Part shown: positions 37,478 to 46,470 of the stretch, in pieces
Layout: each line of letters opens with the position of its first letter
Position numbering within the stretch: the stretch's first letter is position 1
Origin: Arthrobacter wenxiniae
GTDB taxonomy: Bacteria; Actinomycetota; Actinomycetes; Actinomycetales; Micrococcaceae
Assembly: GCF_013376105.1 (NCBI RefSeq)
Contig: NZ_JAAMFM010000007.1
Coordinates: 1 to 64,000 of the forward strand
Reading direction: 5' to 3'
Length of the DNA: 64,000 bases
Notes under the pieces: model-generated
Databases searched by the model: none
The model's input: only the letters and a program-made list of their open reading frames with translations
Told to the model about the DNA's origin: nothing
Position numbers and translations under genes: made by a program

Positions 37478-38965
37478 ATGGGCAAGCCAAATGTAATCTT
37501 GATCTGCGTGGATGAATGGCGGGGGGACTGCCTGTCGGCGGACGGCCACCCTTTCGTGGAAACGCCCCATCTCGACGAGCTCGCGCGCAGCGGCGTCCGG
37601 TTTTCCAAGGGATACTCCGCAACGCCCACCTGCGTTCCGGCCCGTGTCGCCCTGTTCACCGGCCAGTCGCAGGAAAAACACGGCCGGGTGGGCTACAACG
37701 ACGGCGTCCCCTTTGACGCGGCCCATCCGGTAACCATCCAGGGCGAATTCAGGAAGGCCGGGTACCACACCCAGGCCATCGGGAAGATGCATGTTTACCC
37801 GGAACGGGGGCGCATTGGTTTTGACGACGTCATCCTGCATGACGGCTTCCTGCACCACTCCCGCAGGCACTTCAAGCAGAACTTCGCCTTTTTCGACGAC
37901 TATGTGCCGTGGTTGCGCCGCCAGCCCGGCAGCACGCCCGAGGCGGAGTACTTCGACCACGGGGTGAACTGCAACTCCGTGGTGGCCCGGCCCTGGGACA
38001 AGGCCGAGCACCTGCACCCAAGCCACTGGATCGGCACCCAGGCCATCGACTGGATGTACCGGCGCGACCCCTCCAAGCCGTTCTTCCTGTACCTGTCGTG
38101 GCACCGGCCGCACCCGCCCTACGACCCGCCGCAGTGGGCCATTGACCAGTACCTGGACATTGACCCCTACAAGCCGGTGGCAGGGAACTGGGAGCAGGAC
38201 TGGGACGAGTTCCGCAACGACGGCGACTACCAGGCGGCCTTCGGAGATCTGCCTGACCGCACCGTGCACCGCGCCCGCGCCGGCTACTACGGGCTGATGG
38301 CCCAGATCGATTTGCAGATCAACCGCATCAAGGAATCCCTGGCCGACTTTGGCCTGGCCGAGGACACCATCATTGCCTTCACCTCGGACCACGGGGAAAT
38401 GATGGGCGACCACCACATGTTCCGCAAGGGGCTGCCCTATGAAGGCTCGGCGCGCGTTCCCTTCATCGTTGCTGACGCGCCGTCCGCCAAGGGATCCGCG
38501 CGCGGCGCCGTCATGGACCATGTTGTCGAGCTGCGGGACCTCATGCCCACCCTGCTGGACCTGGCCGGCGTGGACATCCCGGATTCGGTGGACGGCAGGT
38601 CCCTGGCGCCGCACGTCAGGGGCGAGCCGGGGGCAGGGCCGGTCCGGGACCACCTGCACGGCGAACACGTGTATTTTGGCCAGAACATCCACTGGCTGAC
38701 AGATGGCAGGATCAAGTATGTGTGGGGCTCGGCCAAGGGCGTGGAGCAGCTCTTTGACCTGGAAGCTGACCCGGATGAATGCCGCAACCTGTCCCGCGAG
38801 GACGCATCCGCGGAACTGCTGCAGCTCTGGCGGTCCAGAATGGTGGATGCCCTGGACGGCCGCGAAGAGGGATTTGTGCAGGACGGGGCCCTGGTGCCGG
38901 GCCGGCCCGTGGTGCCCATCCTGGCGCACACCCGGGAGTTGATAGCGGCCGCTGCCGGGCGGTAA
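37478..38965 (+). CDS. Type I (formylglycine) sulfatase
   Basis: A 495-residue alkaline-phosphatase-superfamily sulfatase. The maturation motif is CVPAR (Cys52) in TPTCVPARVALFTGQ, the proper CxPxR substrate for the FGE of this locus. Metal ligands are visible as ICVDEWRGD at the start and TSDHGEMMGDHHMF (Asp304, His305). The GKMH motif around 103 fits substrate and sulfate binding. There is no signal peptide, so it desulfates an imported sugar in the cytoplasm. GAAGGAGATGG precedes the ATG. Sulfatase subfamily and sugar position cannot be assigned by eye. Confidence 0.93.
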   Translation: MGKPNVILICVDEWRGDCLSADGHPFVETPHLDELARSGVRFSKGYSATPTCVPARVALFTGQSQEKHGRVGYNDGVPFDAAHPVTIQGEFRKAGYHTQAIGKMHVYPERGRIGFDDVILHDGFLHHSRRHFKQNFAFFDDYVPWLRRQPGSTPEAEYFDHGVNCNSVVARPWDKAEHLHPSHWIGTQAIDWMYRRDPSKPFFLYLSWHRPHPPYDPPQWAIDQYLDIDPYKPVAGNWEQDWDEFRNDGDYQAAFGDLPDRTVHRARAGYYGLMAQIDLQINRIKESLADFGLAEDTIIAFTSDHGEMMGDHHMFRKGLPYEGSARVPFIVADAPSAKGSARGAVMDHVVELRDLMPTLLDLAGVDIPDSVDGRSLAPHVRGEPGAGPVRDHLHGEHVYFGQNIHWLTDGRIKYVWGSAKGVEQLFDLEADPDECRNLSREDASAELLQLWRSRMVDALDGREEGFVQDGALVPGRPVVPILAHTRELIAAAAGR

Positions 38966-38989
38966 GGGAACAGACTTCGACGGGATGGG

Positions 38990-39370
38990 CGCTCCTCCCG
39001 GCGACGACCGTGCGCGCCTGGAGCTACAGCTTTGACGCCGTCAGCCGGGTAGGGCATGGGCGGGTTCCGCTGGGGACGGGCGTGCCCCGGTCCGGGTCCT
39101 GCAGCTCCAAGGCCACGCGGTGGAAGTTCCGTGCGGAGCGGACTTCCCAGCTGCTCCATCCTGCCACCGCTCAGATCGATGATGAAGTCCAGGGCCTCAA
39201 ACAGGGTCAGGGCGGCAACCCGCCACCAGGAGGCAGGCCAGGGCGTTGGCCGTAATCCGGGGAGCCCAGTTGTTCCGCGGATCTTCCGGGGGCCCGAACC
39301 AGTAGCGGGTCCTGCCGATGAACGGCGTCAGGACGCGGCAGCTCCCGGCCCCGGGAAGCTCTTTTTGGGC
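38990..39370 (-). pseudogene. Degraded fragment, possibly heparinase II/III-like
   Basis: On the minus strand, about 39255-39370 reads FIGRTRYWFGPPEDPRNNW followed by APRITANALACLLVA, and after a frame change about 39125-39215 reads ALTLFEALDFIIDLSGGRM. The NNW...N...L pattern is reminiscent of heparinase II/III-type lyases, which carry a conserved HNW/NNW region, but the match is weak. No intact frame, start or stop spans it. It is certainly not a working gene; identity is tentative. Confidence 0.35.
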
Positions 39371-39372
39371 GG

Positions 39373-40734
39373 TCAAGGCCGCCCCTGCGCCAAGGCGCCC
39401 ATGGGGTCCCAGGCGGGCAGGACCGTTGGCTCGGCAGCCAGTGCGGAGCGCAGCCCGGAGGGAAGGCGCTTCTTGTCCACCACCACCTCGAAGACGTACT
39501 CGTCGAACCAGTTGTCGGCCATGGTGAAGAAGCCCTGGTCGCCGTTCTCGTCGCCCCAGCTGTTCTCCACCCGCCAGCGGCGCGGGACGCCGTCGAGCAC
39601 GTCGACGCCGGTCAGCAGCATGGCGTGCGTCATGGCGGACTCGCCAAAGCGCACCCGGGTTTCCTTGTCCATGGCCAGCTCGGCGCCATACAGGCCCGCA
39701 TAGTCGTAGAGGCGGGCGTCCCAGATGCCGTCCTTGCGGACCATCTGCGGGCCCACGTCGCAGCCGAACCAGACTGGCTCACCGTTGACGATGGCCTCCT
39801 TGGCCATGCGCTTGGCCAGTGAGATGTCCACGTTGAGGTAGAGGACGGGCGGGGCGCCGACCACGTTGCCCAGGTGCGCCACCGTCAGGGTGGTTCCCTT
39901 CGGGTGCTCGGCCCTGGGGTCATCGACCAGGCACACGTAGTCCTGGAGTCTGAGGGTGGTGTACTTGGCGAGGAACTCCAGCGGAGTCAGGACGCCTTCG
40001 CGGTGGAAGTCCTTTTTGTCGTCGGTGTACTCCCACTCGAAGGATTCCGGCGGCGTGCCCAGGTGCAGGGTGAGGATCCGGTGGACCTCCGTGATGATCC
40101 GTTCCCTGGTCTGCTCCTGCCCTTCCGTGTCGGCGTTGCGGTGCAGCTGGCGCAGTTCCTGCGCACCCCGGCGCAACAGGGAGCACAGGACGGCGTTCAT
40201 GCGGCCGGTGTTGGAGGAAGACTCCGTCTCGGGCATGGCTGCCTTGGGCACCGCCCCGTACTTGGTGAAGATGTTCACGGCCATGTCCCATTGCCCGCCG
40301 TCGCCCATGAGGGTCTGCAGAAGGTGGGCCACCAGCCGGTCGTCTTCGGGGAGTTCGGCCGTTTCCAGGATGGACTGGAGGAAATAGTTGGCCCGCTCCA
40401 GCTTGTCGAAGTACATGGCGTAGTTCTGGGAAAACTCGAACTCCTTGACATCCAACTTTTCCTTGACACCGGCACGCAGCAGGTTCAGCGCGGCGAAGAG
40501 CCAGCACCGCCCGGACTTCTTCTGGTTCGTCACTTTCCAGTCGTCGATGCGGTTTGAGACGGTGGTTGTCAGCGAAGTGGCGAGCTGGTGGTCAATGGCA
40601 AGGTCGTCAACGCTGACGCGGGCGATCGCGTTTTGCGTGCGCCTAAGGACCGGATCTGCGCCAAAGGCCTGGTGGAGGTCCGATACCTGCGAGGTGGTCA
40701 GTGGGAAAGCGGTCACGTCCGTGACGGTGCTCAT
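39373..40734 (-). CDS. pepC: Aminopeptidase C (bleomycin hydrolase family)
   Basis: A 453-residue C1B cysteine peptidase, cytoplasmic, removing N-terminal residues from peptides. The oxyanion Gln and nucleophile Cys are in NQKKSGRCWLFAALN, the His in AMTHAMLLTGV and the Asn in WRVENSWGDENG. The usual C-terminal end follows. The ATG at 40734 has AAAGGAG about 12 bases in front on the minus strand. It stands alone between the sulfatase locus and the LysR-tdh region; I see no reason to link it to glycan use. Confidence 0.93.
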   Translation of the reverse strand: MSTVTDVTAFPLTTSQVSDLHQAFGADPVLRRTQNAIARVSVDDLAIDHQLATSLTTTVSNRIDDWKVTNQKKSGRCWLFAALNLLRAGVKEKLDVKEFEFSQNYAMYFDKLERANYFLQSILETAELPEDDRLVAHLLQTLMGDGGQWDMAVNIFTKYGAVPKAAMPETESSSNTGRMNAVLCSLLRRGAQELRQLHRNADTEGQEQTRERIITEVHRILTLHLGTPPESFEWEYTDDKKDFHREGVLTPLEFLAKYTTLRLQDYVCLVDDPRAEHPKGTTLTVAHLGNVVGAPPVLYLNVDISLAKRMAKEAIVNGEPVWFGCDVGPQMVRKDGIWDARLYDYAGLYGAELAMDKETRVRFGESAMTHAMLLTGVDVLDGVPRRWRVENSWGDENGDQGFFTMADNWFDEYVFEVVVDKKRLPSGLRSALAAEPTVLPAWDPMGALAQGRP

Positions 40735-40968
40735 GGAAAGGACTCCTTTGTGACGTACATGGTGTTGGGGGGGCATCCAACCGCTCCGGCAGCGCGGGCA
40801 TGCAGTCCCCGAACCACGCAACGGCCATGACCCAACGCTCATTTTGACCCTAGCGCAGATCTTTCGTCGCTGCGAGAGCATGATTGTTGTTCGTCGGAAA
40901 ATATCAGAAAAGGCTGGTTGGTCCCGGGCGGGGCGGCCACAAGTGTCCGGTGAGGGACGTCCGGGCCG

Positions 40969-41955
40969 TTATTCGCCCACCAGCTCCGCCATGACATGCT
41001 GCAGCGCCTCGGCCACGACCACGACCGAGGCGCGCTTCAGGTTTTCCGGGCGGACCAGCAGGTCGATCCGGCGCCGGGTGCTGATCCCGTTCAGCGGGCG
41101 CAGCGTCACGCCGGGGTTCAACGCCGGGCTGGCGGTATAGCGGGGGAGCAGGCCTATCACCTCGCCCGTGGAGACCAGTGCGGCGGCGGTCGAGTAGTCG
41201 TTGATCCGGTGCACCACGTTCACGGGCCGGCTGGCCACCGCGCCGATGGCTGTCAGCACGTCGGCGGGGGAATATCCGCTGCGGCTGGCCACCCAGGGGT
41301 AGTCCACCACGTCGTCCGGCGACAGCTCCGCCTTGGCCGCCAGCGGATGGTCCACGGACAGCGCGATGTCCAGCGGTTCGTGGGCCAGCGGGATGACCCG
41401 CACCCGGGACTCCGGCCAGGCCGGGCTGTGGTCCATCCGGTGGGCCAGCACCAGGTCGTACCGGGCGGTGAGCGCGGGGAAGTCGTGCTGCGCCACGTCC
41501 TCGTCGCTCAACCTGACCCGCGGCATACCCGCCGGGACGGCGGAAACCATCCCGCCGGCGTCGCCCATCACCCCGGAACCCATCCCCACGGAAGCCGTGC
41601 CGGCCCGCAGCTCCGCCAGCCTGCGCACCAGCGGCGCAAAGAGTGCCTGGCCGGCGCTGTGGAAGCCGCTGATGGAGACGGTGCCGCGGCTCTCGTGCTG
41701 GTACGCGCCGATGGCCGCCTTCGCCGTGGCCATGGCGTTGATGACCTCGGCTCCGGCGTCGGCCAGGACCTGGCCGGCCTCGGTGAGCACCAGGTTCCGG
41801 CCGTCCTTGCGTGTGAGCGGCGTGTCCACCTGGCGCTGGAGCAGGGAGATTTGCTGGCTGACGGCCGACGGCGTGACGGACATGGTTTCCGCGACCGCCT
41901 TGACGCTGCCCAGCTCGCCGAGTTCGCGCAGCATCTGGAGTTGGTGTAGTTCCAC
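40969..41955 (-). CDS. LysR-family regulator, divergent from tdh
   Basis: A 328-residue LysR-type regulator. The helix-turn-helix is [26 protein letters not shown], followed by the usual linker and a two-lobed effector domain. It diverges from tdh with 125 bases between starts. This gap holds an 18-base palindrome and a 12-base inverted repeat, so the protein probably regulates tdh-kbl and itself, perhaps with threonine or glycine as effector. No ribosome-binding site stands out. Confidence 0.9.
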   Translation of the reverse strand: MELHQLQMLRELGELGSVKAVAETMSVTPSAVSQQISLLQRQVDTPLTRKDGRNLVLTEAGQVLADAGAEVINAMATAKAAIGAYQHESRGTVSISGFHSAGQALFAPLVRRLAELRAGTASVGMGSGVMGDAGGMVSAVPAGMPRVRLSDEDVAQHDFPALTARYDLVLAHRMDHSPAWPESRVRVIPLAHEPLDIALSVDHPLAAKAELSPDDVVDYPWVASRSGYSPADVLTAIGAVASRPVNVVHRINDYSTAAALVSTGEVIGLLPRYTASPALNPGVTLRPLNGISTRRRIDLLVRPENLKRASVVVVAEALQHVMAELVGE

Positions 41956-41965
41956 GCCGCCAGAC

Positions 41966-42023
41966 TACCATTTAGCAAATGCTAAATCGATGATGGAGCA
42001 AAATTCGATTGTGCTAAATGGTA
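41966..42023. promoter_or_regulatory. LysR-type operator region of tdh
   Basis: ATTTAGCA-AA-TGCTAAAT (41970-41987) is a perfect 8+2+8 palindrome. In addition TACCATTTAGCA (41966-41977) recurs inverted as TGCTAAATGGTA at 42012-42023. The paired sites, 34 bases apart, are the pattern expected of a LysR activation and repression site. Confidence 0.7.
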
Positions 42024-42079
42024 TGGCGGGTTGTAATGGAGCCGGGGGAACCCACCGACATGCCAGCAGAAAGCCGCCC

Positions 42080-43129
42080 ATGAAAGCACTGTACAAGTCC
42101 GGCGCGCACCCGGGATTCGAACTCGTCGACCGCCCCGAGCCGGAAACCGGCACCCGGGACGTAAAGATCAAGGTCGCCGCCACCGGCCTGTGCGGCACCG
42201 ACCTGCACATCCAGGCCTGGGACGCCTGGGCCGCGGAAACCATCGCCGCCCCGCTCATTGCCGGGCACGAATTCTATGGCGAAGTCGTGGAAACCGGCGC
42301 CGACGTCCACGACGTGAAAATCGGCGACAAGGTCTCCGGCGAGGGCCACGTGGTGTGTGGGATGTGCCGCAACTGCCGCGCCGGCCGCCGCCACATGTGC
42401 ATCAACACGGTGTCCGTGGGCGTGCAGCGCGACGGCGCGTTTGCCGAGTTTGTGGCGATCCCCGAATCCAACGTCTGGGTGCACCACGACCCCTCCATCA
42501 CCCCGGAACTCGGCGCCATCTTCGACCCCCTCGGCAACGCCGTCCACACCGCGCTCAGCTACGGGCTGGTCGGCGAGGACGTGCTCATCACCGGTGCCGG
42601 GCCCATCGGCCTGATGGCCGTCGCCGTGGCCCGCCACGCCGGCGCCCGCAAGATCGCCATTACCGACATCTCCGAACCGCGCCTGGCCATGGCCGCCTCC
42701 ATGGGCGCCGACCTCGCCGTCAACGTCGCCACCACCCGCCTCCGTGACGCGCAGCGCGAGCTGGGCCTGCGCGAGGGCTTCGACGTCGGCCTGGAAATGT
42801 CAGGCCACCGCACCGCCCTGCCGGAAATGATCGACAACATGAACCACGGCGGCCGCATCGCCATGCTCGGTCTGCCCAGCGAGTCCATCGACATCAACTG
42901 GGGCAAGGTGGTCACGCACATGCTCACGCTCAAGGGCATCTACGGCCGGGAAATGTTTGAGACCTGGTACGCCATGAGCGCCATGCTCTCCTCCAACCCC
43001 GTGCTGCGCGCCGCCGTCGCCTCCGTGGTCACCGACCGCCTGCCCGCCACCGAATGGGAACAGGCGTTTGAGATCGCCAAGTCCGGCCGGGGTGGCAAAG
43101 TGGTCCTTGACTGGTCCGTCTTTTCCTAA
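42080..43129 (+). CDS. tdh: L-threonine 3-dehydrogenase
   Basis: A 349-residue zinc alcohol-dehydrogenase-family enzyme oxidising threonine to 2-amino-3-oxobutyrate with NAD. Catalytic zinc ligands appear in GLCGTDLHI and GHEFYGEV; the structural zinc cysteines are in [17 protein letters not shown]; the NAD site is [15 protein letters not shown]. Length and the C-terminal [19 protein letters not shown] match Tdh closely. The kbl gene that processes its unstable product follows. The ATG at 42080 is preceded by a weak AGCAGAAAG. Confidence 0.93.
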   Translation: MKALYKSGAHPGFELVDRPEPETGTRDVKIKVAATGLCGTDLHIQAWDAWAAETIAAPLIAGHEFYGEVVETGADVHDVKIGDKVSGEGHVVCGMCRNCRAGRRHMCINTVSVGVQRDGAFAEFVAIPESNVWVHHDPSITPELGAIFDPLGNAVHTALSYGLVGEDVLITGAGPIGLMAVAVARHAGARKIAITDISEPRLAMAASMGADLAVNVATTRLRDAQRELGLREGFDVGLEMSGHRTALPEMIDNMNHGGRIAMLGLPSESIDINWGKVVTHMLTLKGIYGREMFETWYAMSAMLSSNPVLRAAVASVVTDRLPATEWEQAFEIAKSGRGGKVVLDWSVFS

Positions 43130-43147
43130 CCACCCGCCCGGGCGCGC

Positions 43148-43177
43148 ACGACGGCGGAACGCCCGTTCCGCCGTCGT
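43148..43177 (+). terminator. Strong hairpin between tdh and kbl
   Basis: ACGACGGCGGAAC-gccc-GTTCCGCCGTCGT is a perfect 13-bp stem in the 78-base gap. It lacks a T-tract. It may partly terminate or set RNA processing between the two genes. Confidence 0.55.
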
Positions 43178-43207
43178 CCACCGTCCGCCCAACCCCAGGA
43201 GTCCCCG

Positions 43208-44419
43208 ATGTATACCTCCATGAAGGACCAGCTCGCCGCCGAGCTGGCCGAAATCCGCACCGCCGGGCTGTTCAAGACCGAGCGCCGGATCACCTCTCCC
43301 CAGTCCAGCCATGTCCAGGCAGGCCCGCTCGACGGCCCCACCGCCCCCGTGCTGAACTTCTGCGCCAACAACTACCTGGGCCTGGCCGACCACCCCGAGA
43401 TCATCGCCGCGGCCAAGGACGCCATGGACTCCCACGGCTTCGGCATGGCCAGCGTCCGCTTCATCTGCGGCACCCAGGACCTGCACCTGGAACTGGAAGC
43501 GGCCGTCTCCACGTTCCTGGGCACGGAGGACACCATCCTCTTCTCCTCCTGCTTCGACGCGAACGGCGGCGTCTTCGAGTCCTTGTTCGGCACGGAAGAC
43601 GCCATCATCTCCGACGCCCTGAACCACGCCTCCATCATCGACGGGATCCGCCTGTCCAAGGCCGCCCGCTTCCGCTACGCCAACCAGGACATGGCGGACC
43701 TTGAGGCGCAGCTGCAGGCTGCCGCGCGGCTGAACGACGGCGCCGGGGCCCGCCGCACCGTCGTGGTCACCGACGGCGTGTTCTCCATGGACGGCTTCCT
43801 GGCCCCCCTGCAGGCCATCTGCGACCTGGCCGACAAGTACGGCGCCCTGGTCATGGTCGATGACTCCCACGCGGTCGGCTTCATGGGCGCCACGGGTGCC
43901 GGCACGCCCGAGCACGCAGGGGTTTCCGGCCGGGTGGACATCTACACGGGCACCTTCGGCAAGGCCCTGGGCGGGGCGTCCGGCGGCTACGTCTCCGGCC
44001 GCCGCGAGATCGTGGCGATGCTGCGCCAAAAGGCCCGCCCCTACCTGTTCTCCAACTCGCTGGCCCCCGCCATTGTCGCCGCGACGCTCAAGGCGCTGGA
44101 GCTCGTGGCCGGCTCCGCCGAGCTGCGGACCCGCCTGTTCGACAACGCCGCGCTGTTCCGCCGCCGCATGACGGAGGAGGGCTTCGAACTGCTCCCCGGC
44201 GAGCACGCCATTGTCCCGGTCATGTTCGGCGACGCCGTGGAGGCCGCCCGCGTGGCCGATTCCATGCTGGACCACGGGGTCTACGTCACGGCCTTCAGCT
44301 TCCCGGTGGTGCCGCGGGGGGCCGCCCGCATCCGGGTCCAGCTTTCCGCCGCCCACAGCGCGGACGACGTCGAGGCCTGCGTGGGCGCGTTCGTCGCCGC
44401 CCGCGCCGCGCACGCCTAG
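43208..44419 (+). CDS. kbl: Glycine C-acetyltransferase (2-amino-3-ketobutyrate CoA ligase)
   Basis: A 403-residue PLP enzyme of the alpha-oxoamine synthase family. It cleaves 2-amino-3-oxobutyrate with CoA to glycine and acetyl-CoA, finishing threonine degradation begun by Tdh. The [14 protein letters not shown] start, [11 protein letters not shown] and the PLP lysine region [15 protein letters not shown] are all present. The ATG at 43208 follows CCAGGAG. It is downstream of tdh with a strong hairpin in between. Confidence 0.95.
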   Translation: MYTSMKDQLAAELAEIRTAGLFKTERRITSPQSSHVQAGPLDGPTAPVLNFCANNYLGLADHPEIIAAAKDAMDSHGFGMASVRFICGTQDLHLELEAAVSTFLGTEDTILFSSCFDANGGVFESLFGTEDAIISDALNHASIIDGIRLSKAARFRYANQDMADLEAQLQAAARLNDGAGARRTVVVTDGVFSMDGFLAPLQAICDLADKYGALVMVDDSHAVGFMGATGAGTPEHAGVSGRVDIYTGTFGKALGGASGGYVSGRREIVAMLRQKARPYLFSNSLAPAIVAATLKALELVAGSAELRTRLFDNAALFRRRMTEEGFELLPGEHAIVPVMFGDAVEAARVADSMLDHGVYVTAFSFPVVPRGAARIRVQLSAAHSADDVEACVGAFVAARAAHA

Positions 44420-44518
44420 GCCCGCTCCCCTCCGCCGCCTGGATCCGGACGGGGCAATGCCGGGTCCCGCCCGGACGTGAATTTTTGCGCCGGGCCGGTG
44501 CTGTGCCACGATTGCCGC

Positions 44519-45637
44519 ATGGACTGTGATGTACTTATTGTCGGCGGGGGAGTGGCAGGGCTGTCCCTGGCGTGGCGGCTGGCGCCGTCGCTGGGCGTGG
44601 TGCTGGTGGAAGCCGAGGACTCGCTGGCGTACCACACCTCGTCGCGCTCGGCGCGGCAAATGCAGCCCGCCTACGGGCCCGCCCCCATCCAGGAACTGAC
44701 CCGGCGCAGCATCGCCATGGTGGAGCGCCTCTCGGCAAGGCTCCCAGCGCCCATCCTCATGCCGCGGCCCATGCTCACTCTCGGCACGGCCGGGGAGGTG
44801 GCGCGCCTGGTGGCCGGCAACTCGAATCTGGTGGCCCTGACCCATGCCGAGACCATGGAACGCAGCCCGGAACTGCGGCCCTCCACCTTTGAAGCCTCCG
44901 CCCTGGACTGCACGGCCATGGAGGTGGACGTCCCGGCGCTGCTGGAGCACTACCGCAGCCAGGCCGTCGCGGCGGGCGCCGTGGTGCTGACGGGATCACC
45001 TGCTTCCGGCGTGGAATCCTCCCAGGGGCGCTGCCGCGTGTCCGCCGGCTCGCACACCATCACGGCCGGCACCGTGGTGGACGCCGCCGGGGCATGGGCG
45101 GACGCCGTGGCGGCCCAGTTCGGCGCCCGCCCCCGCGGCCTGCAGCCCCACCGGCGCAGCGTCGCAATCGTGTCCACGCAAAACCCGCCCGACCCCGGCG
45201 GCCCCATGGTGGAGCCCGCCGACGAATCGTTCTACTACCGGCCCGACGGCGGCCTGCTGCTCATTTCCCCGTGTGAGTCCGTGCCCGCGGACCCCGGCGA
45301 CGCGCAGGTGGAGGAGGCGGACATCACCGAACTCATCCAGCGCATTGGCGAGGTCACCACGGTGGGGATCACCGGCGTCGTGCGTGCCTGGACGGGGCTG
45401 CGCACGCAGCCGGCGGACGGGCTGCCCGTGGTGGGGTTCGACGCGGACGTTCCCGGCTTCTTCTGGTTGGCCGGCCAGGGAGGCTACGGCATCCAGACCT
45501 CGGCCGCACTCGCCACCCTGGCCGCCGGGCTGATCACCGGCGGCACGGCGGACGGCGACGGCTGGCTGGTGGAGGCGCTCAGCCCCCAGCGGGCGGGGCT
45601 GGGCTGGGCGAAACGCAGTTCAGCTTGCCGCGCCTGA
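44519..45637 (+). CDS. FAD-dependent amino-acid/amine oxidoreductase (DAO family)
   Basis: A 372-residue DadA/glycine-oxidase-like flavoprotein. The FAD-binding motif MDCDVLIVGGGVAGLSLAWRL starts the protein, and LAGQGGYGIQTSAALATLAAGL near the end is the second nucleotide contact. Substrate is probably a D-amino acid, glycine or sarcosine; close linkage to kbl makes glycine plausible but this is inference. ATG 44519 is preferred as CACGAT (44507-44512) is seven bases in front and there is no ribosome-binding site, suggesting a leaderless mRNA. It converges with the LysE gene with an 18-base overlap. Confidence 0.85.
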   Translation: MDCDVLIVGGGVAGLSLAWRLAPSLGVVLVEAEDSLAYHTSSRSARQMQPAYGPAPIQELTRRSIAMVERLSARLPAPILMPRPMLTLGTAGEVARLVAGNSNLVALTHAETMERSPELRPSTFEASALDCTAMEVDVPALLEHYRSQAVAAGAVVLTGSPASGVESSQGRCRVSAGSHTITAGTVVDAAGAWADAVAAQFGARPRGLQPHRRSVAIVSTQNPPDPGGPMVEPADESFYYRPDGGLLLISPCESVPADPGDAQVEEADITELIQRIGEVTTVGITGVVRAWTGLRTQPADGLPVVGFDADVPGFFWLAGQGGYGIQTSAALATLAAGLITGGTADGDGWLVEALSPQRAGLGWAKRSSACRA

Positions 45638-46258
45638 CGCGAGCACGCCCACGCCCAGGACGGTGATGATGCCGCTGCTGGCGCGCTCCATGGCGCTGTT
45701 GACTTTGGGCCGGCGCAGCCACGTCATGGCCTTGTAGGCAACCACCGCGACCGCCGTCAGGTAGCTGAAGGCGATAACCGCCTCAACCGCGCCCAGGATC
45801 ATGGCCGTGCCGAATGTGTTGCCGCCGTGCGGAATGAACTGCGGCACCACGGCAAGGTAAAACAAGCCCACCTTGGGGTTGAGCAGCGTGGACAGCGCGC
45901 CGGCGCCAAAGCCGGCCCAGCGGCTGTACGGCAGAGGGGCGTCCGCGCCCTCCTTCATGCCGGCCCGCGCGGCCTTGCGGGTCTTCAGGAACGACGACAC
46001 GCCCAGGTAGACCAGGTAGATTCCGCCGGCAATCTTGACCCACCGGAACACTTCCGCCGACTGCTCCAGGATGGCGGCCAGGCCCAGGCCCACCAGCCCC
46101 GCCCACACAACGGCGGCCGACGCCGAGCCGGCCGCCGCGGCCACCCCGGCACTGGCGCGGTTCAGTGCGATGCGGAGCACCAGGAAGGTGTCCGGGCCCG
46201 GGGTGACGGAGAGGAGCAGGCACAGCCCCGCAAAGGCCAGCAGGGAAAGCAAGGTCAT
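45620..46258 (-). CDS. LysE-family amino-acid exporter
   Basis: A 212-residue membrane protein with six hydrophobic helices. The N-terminal signature LLLSVTPGPDTFLVLRIAL is typical of LysE/RhtB exporters, and STLLNPKVGLFYLAVVPQFI is the second conserved block. It most likely exports an amino acid or a related compound. ATG 46258 is chosen because GATAAT (46266-46271, minus strand) is seven bases before it, fitting a leaderless transcript. Its tail overlaps the convergent oxidoreductase gene. Confidence 0.88.
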   Translation of the reverse strand: MTLLSLLAFAGLCLLLSVTPGPDTFLVLRIALNRASAGVAAAAGSASAAVVWAGLVGLGLAAILEQSAEVFRWVKIAGGIYLVYLGVSSFLKTRKAARAGMKEGADAPLPYSRWAGFGAGALSTLLNPKVGLFYLAVVPQFIPHGGNTFGTAMILGAVEAVIAFSYLTAVAVVAYKAMTWLRRPKVNSAMERASSGIITVLGVGVLASGAAS

Positions 46259-46470
46259 GGACACCATTATCCACAGCCGGGGGTGATCTGTCCTGCGCAA
46301 CGGCCGCTTCGGAGCAGGCGCACAACACTGTCCTGCGCTGCGGCCGGCACCACCGCGGCGCCAGGGAGGCCACGGTCGTGGAGCCGATCGTCGAGACCCC
46401 CGTCTGCCATCCCAGACGCAACCGCCGCGGGCAGGCGCAAGGCGGCAGGCCGGCGTCGTACGCTGGGGAC

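Noticed and set aside
39373-40734. pepC as part of the sulfatase locus
   Set aside because: It is on the opposite strand with its own start region, and is a common housekeeping peptidase.
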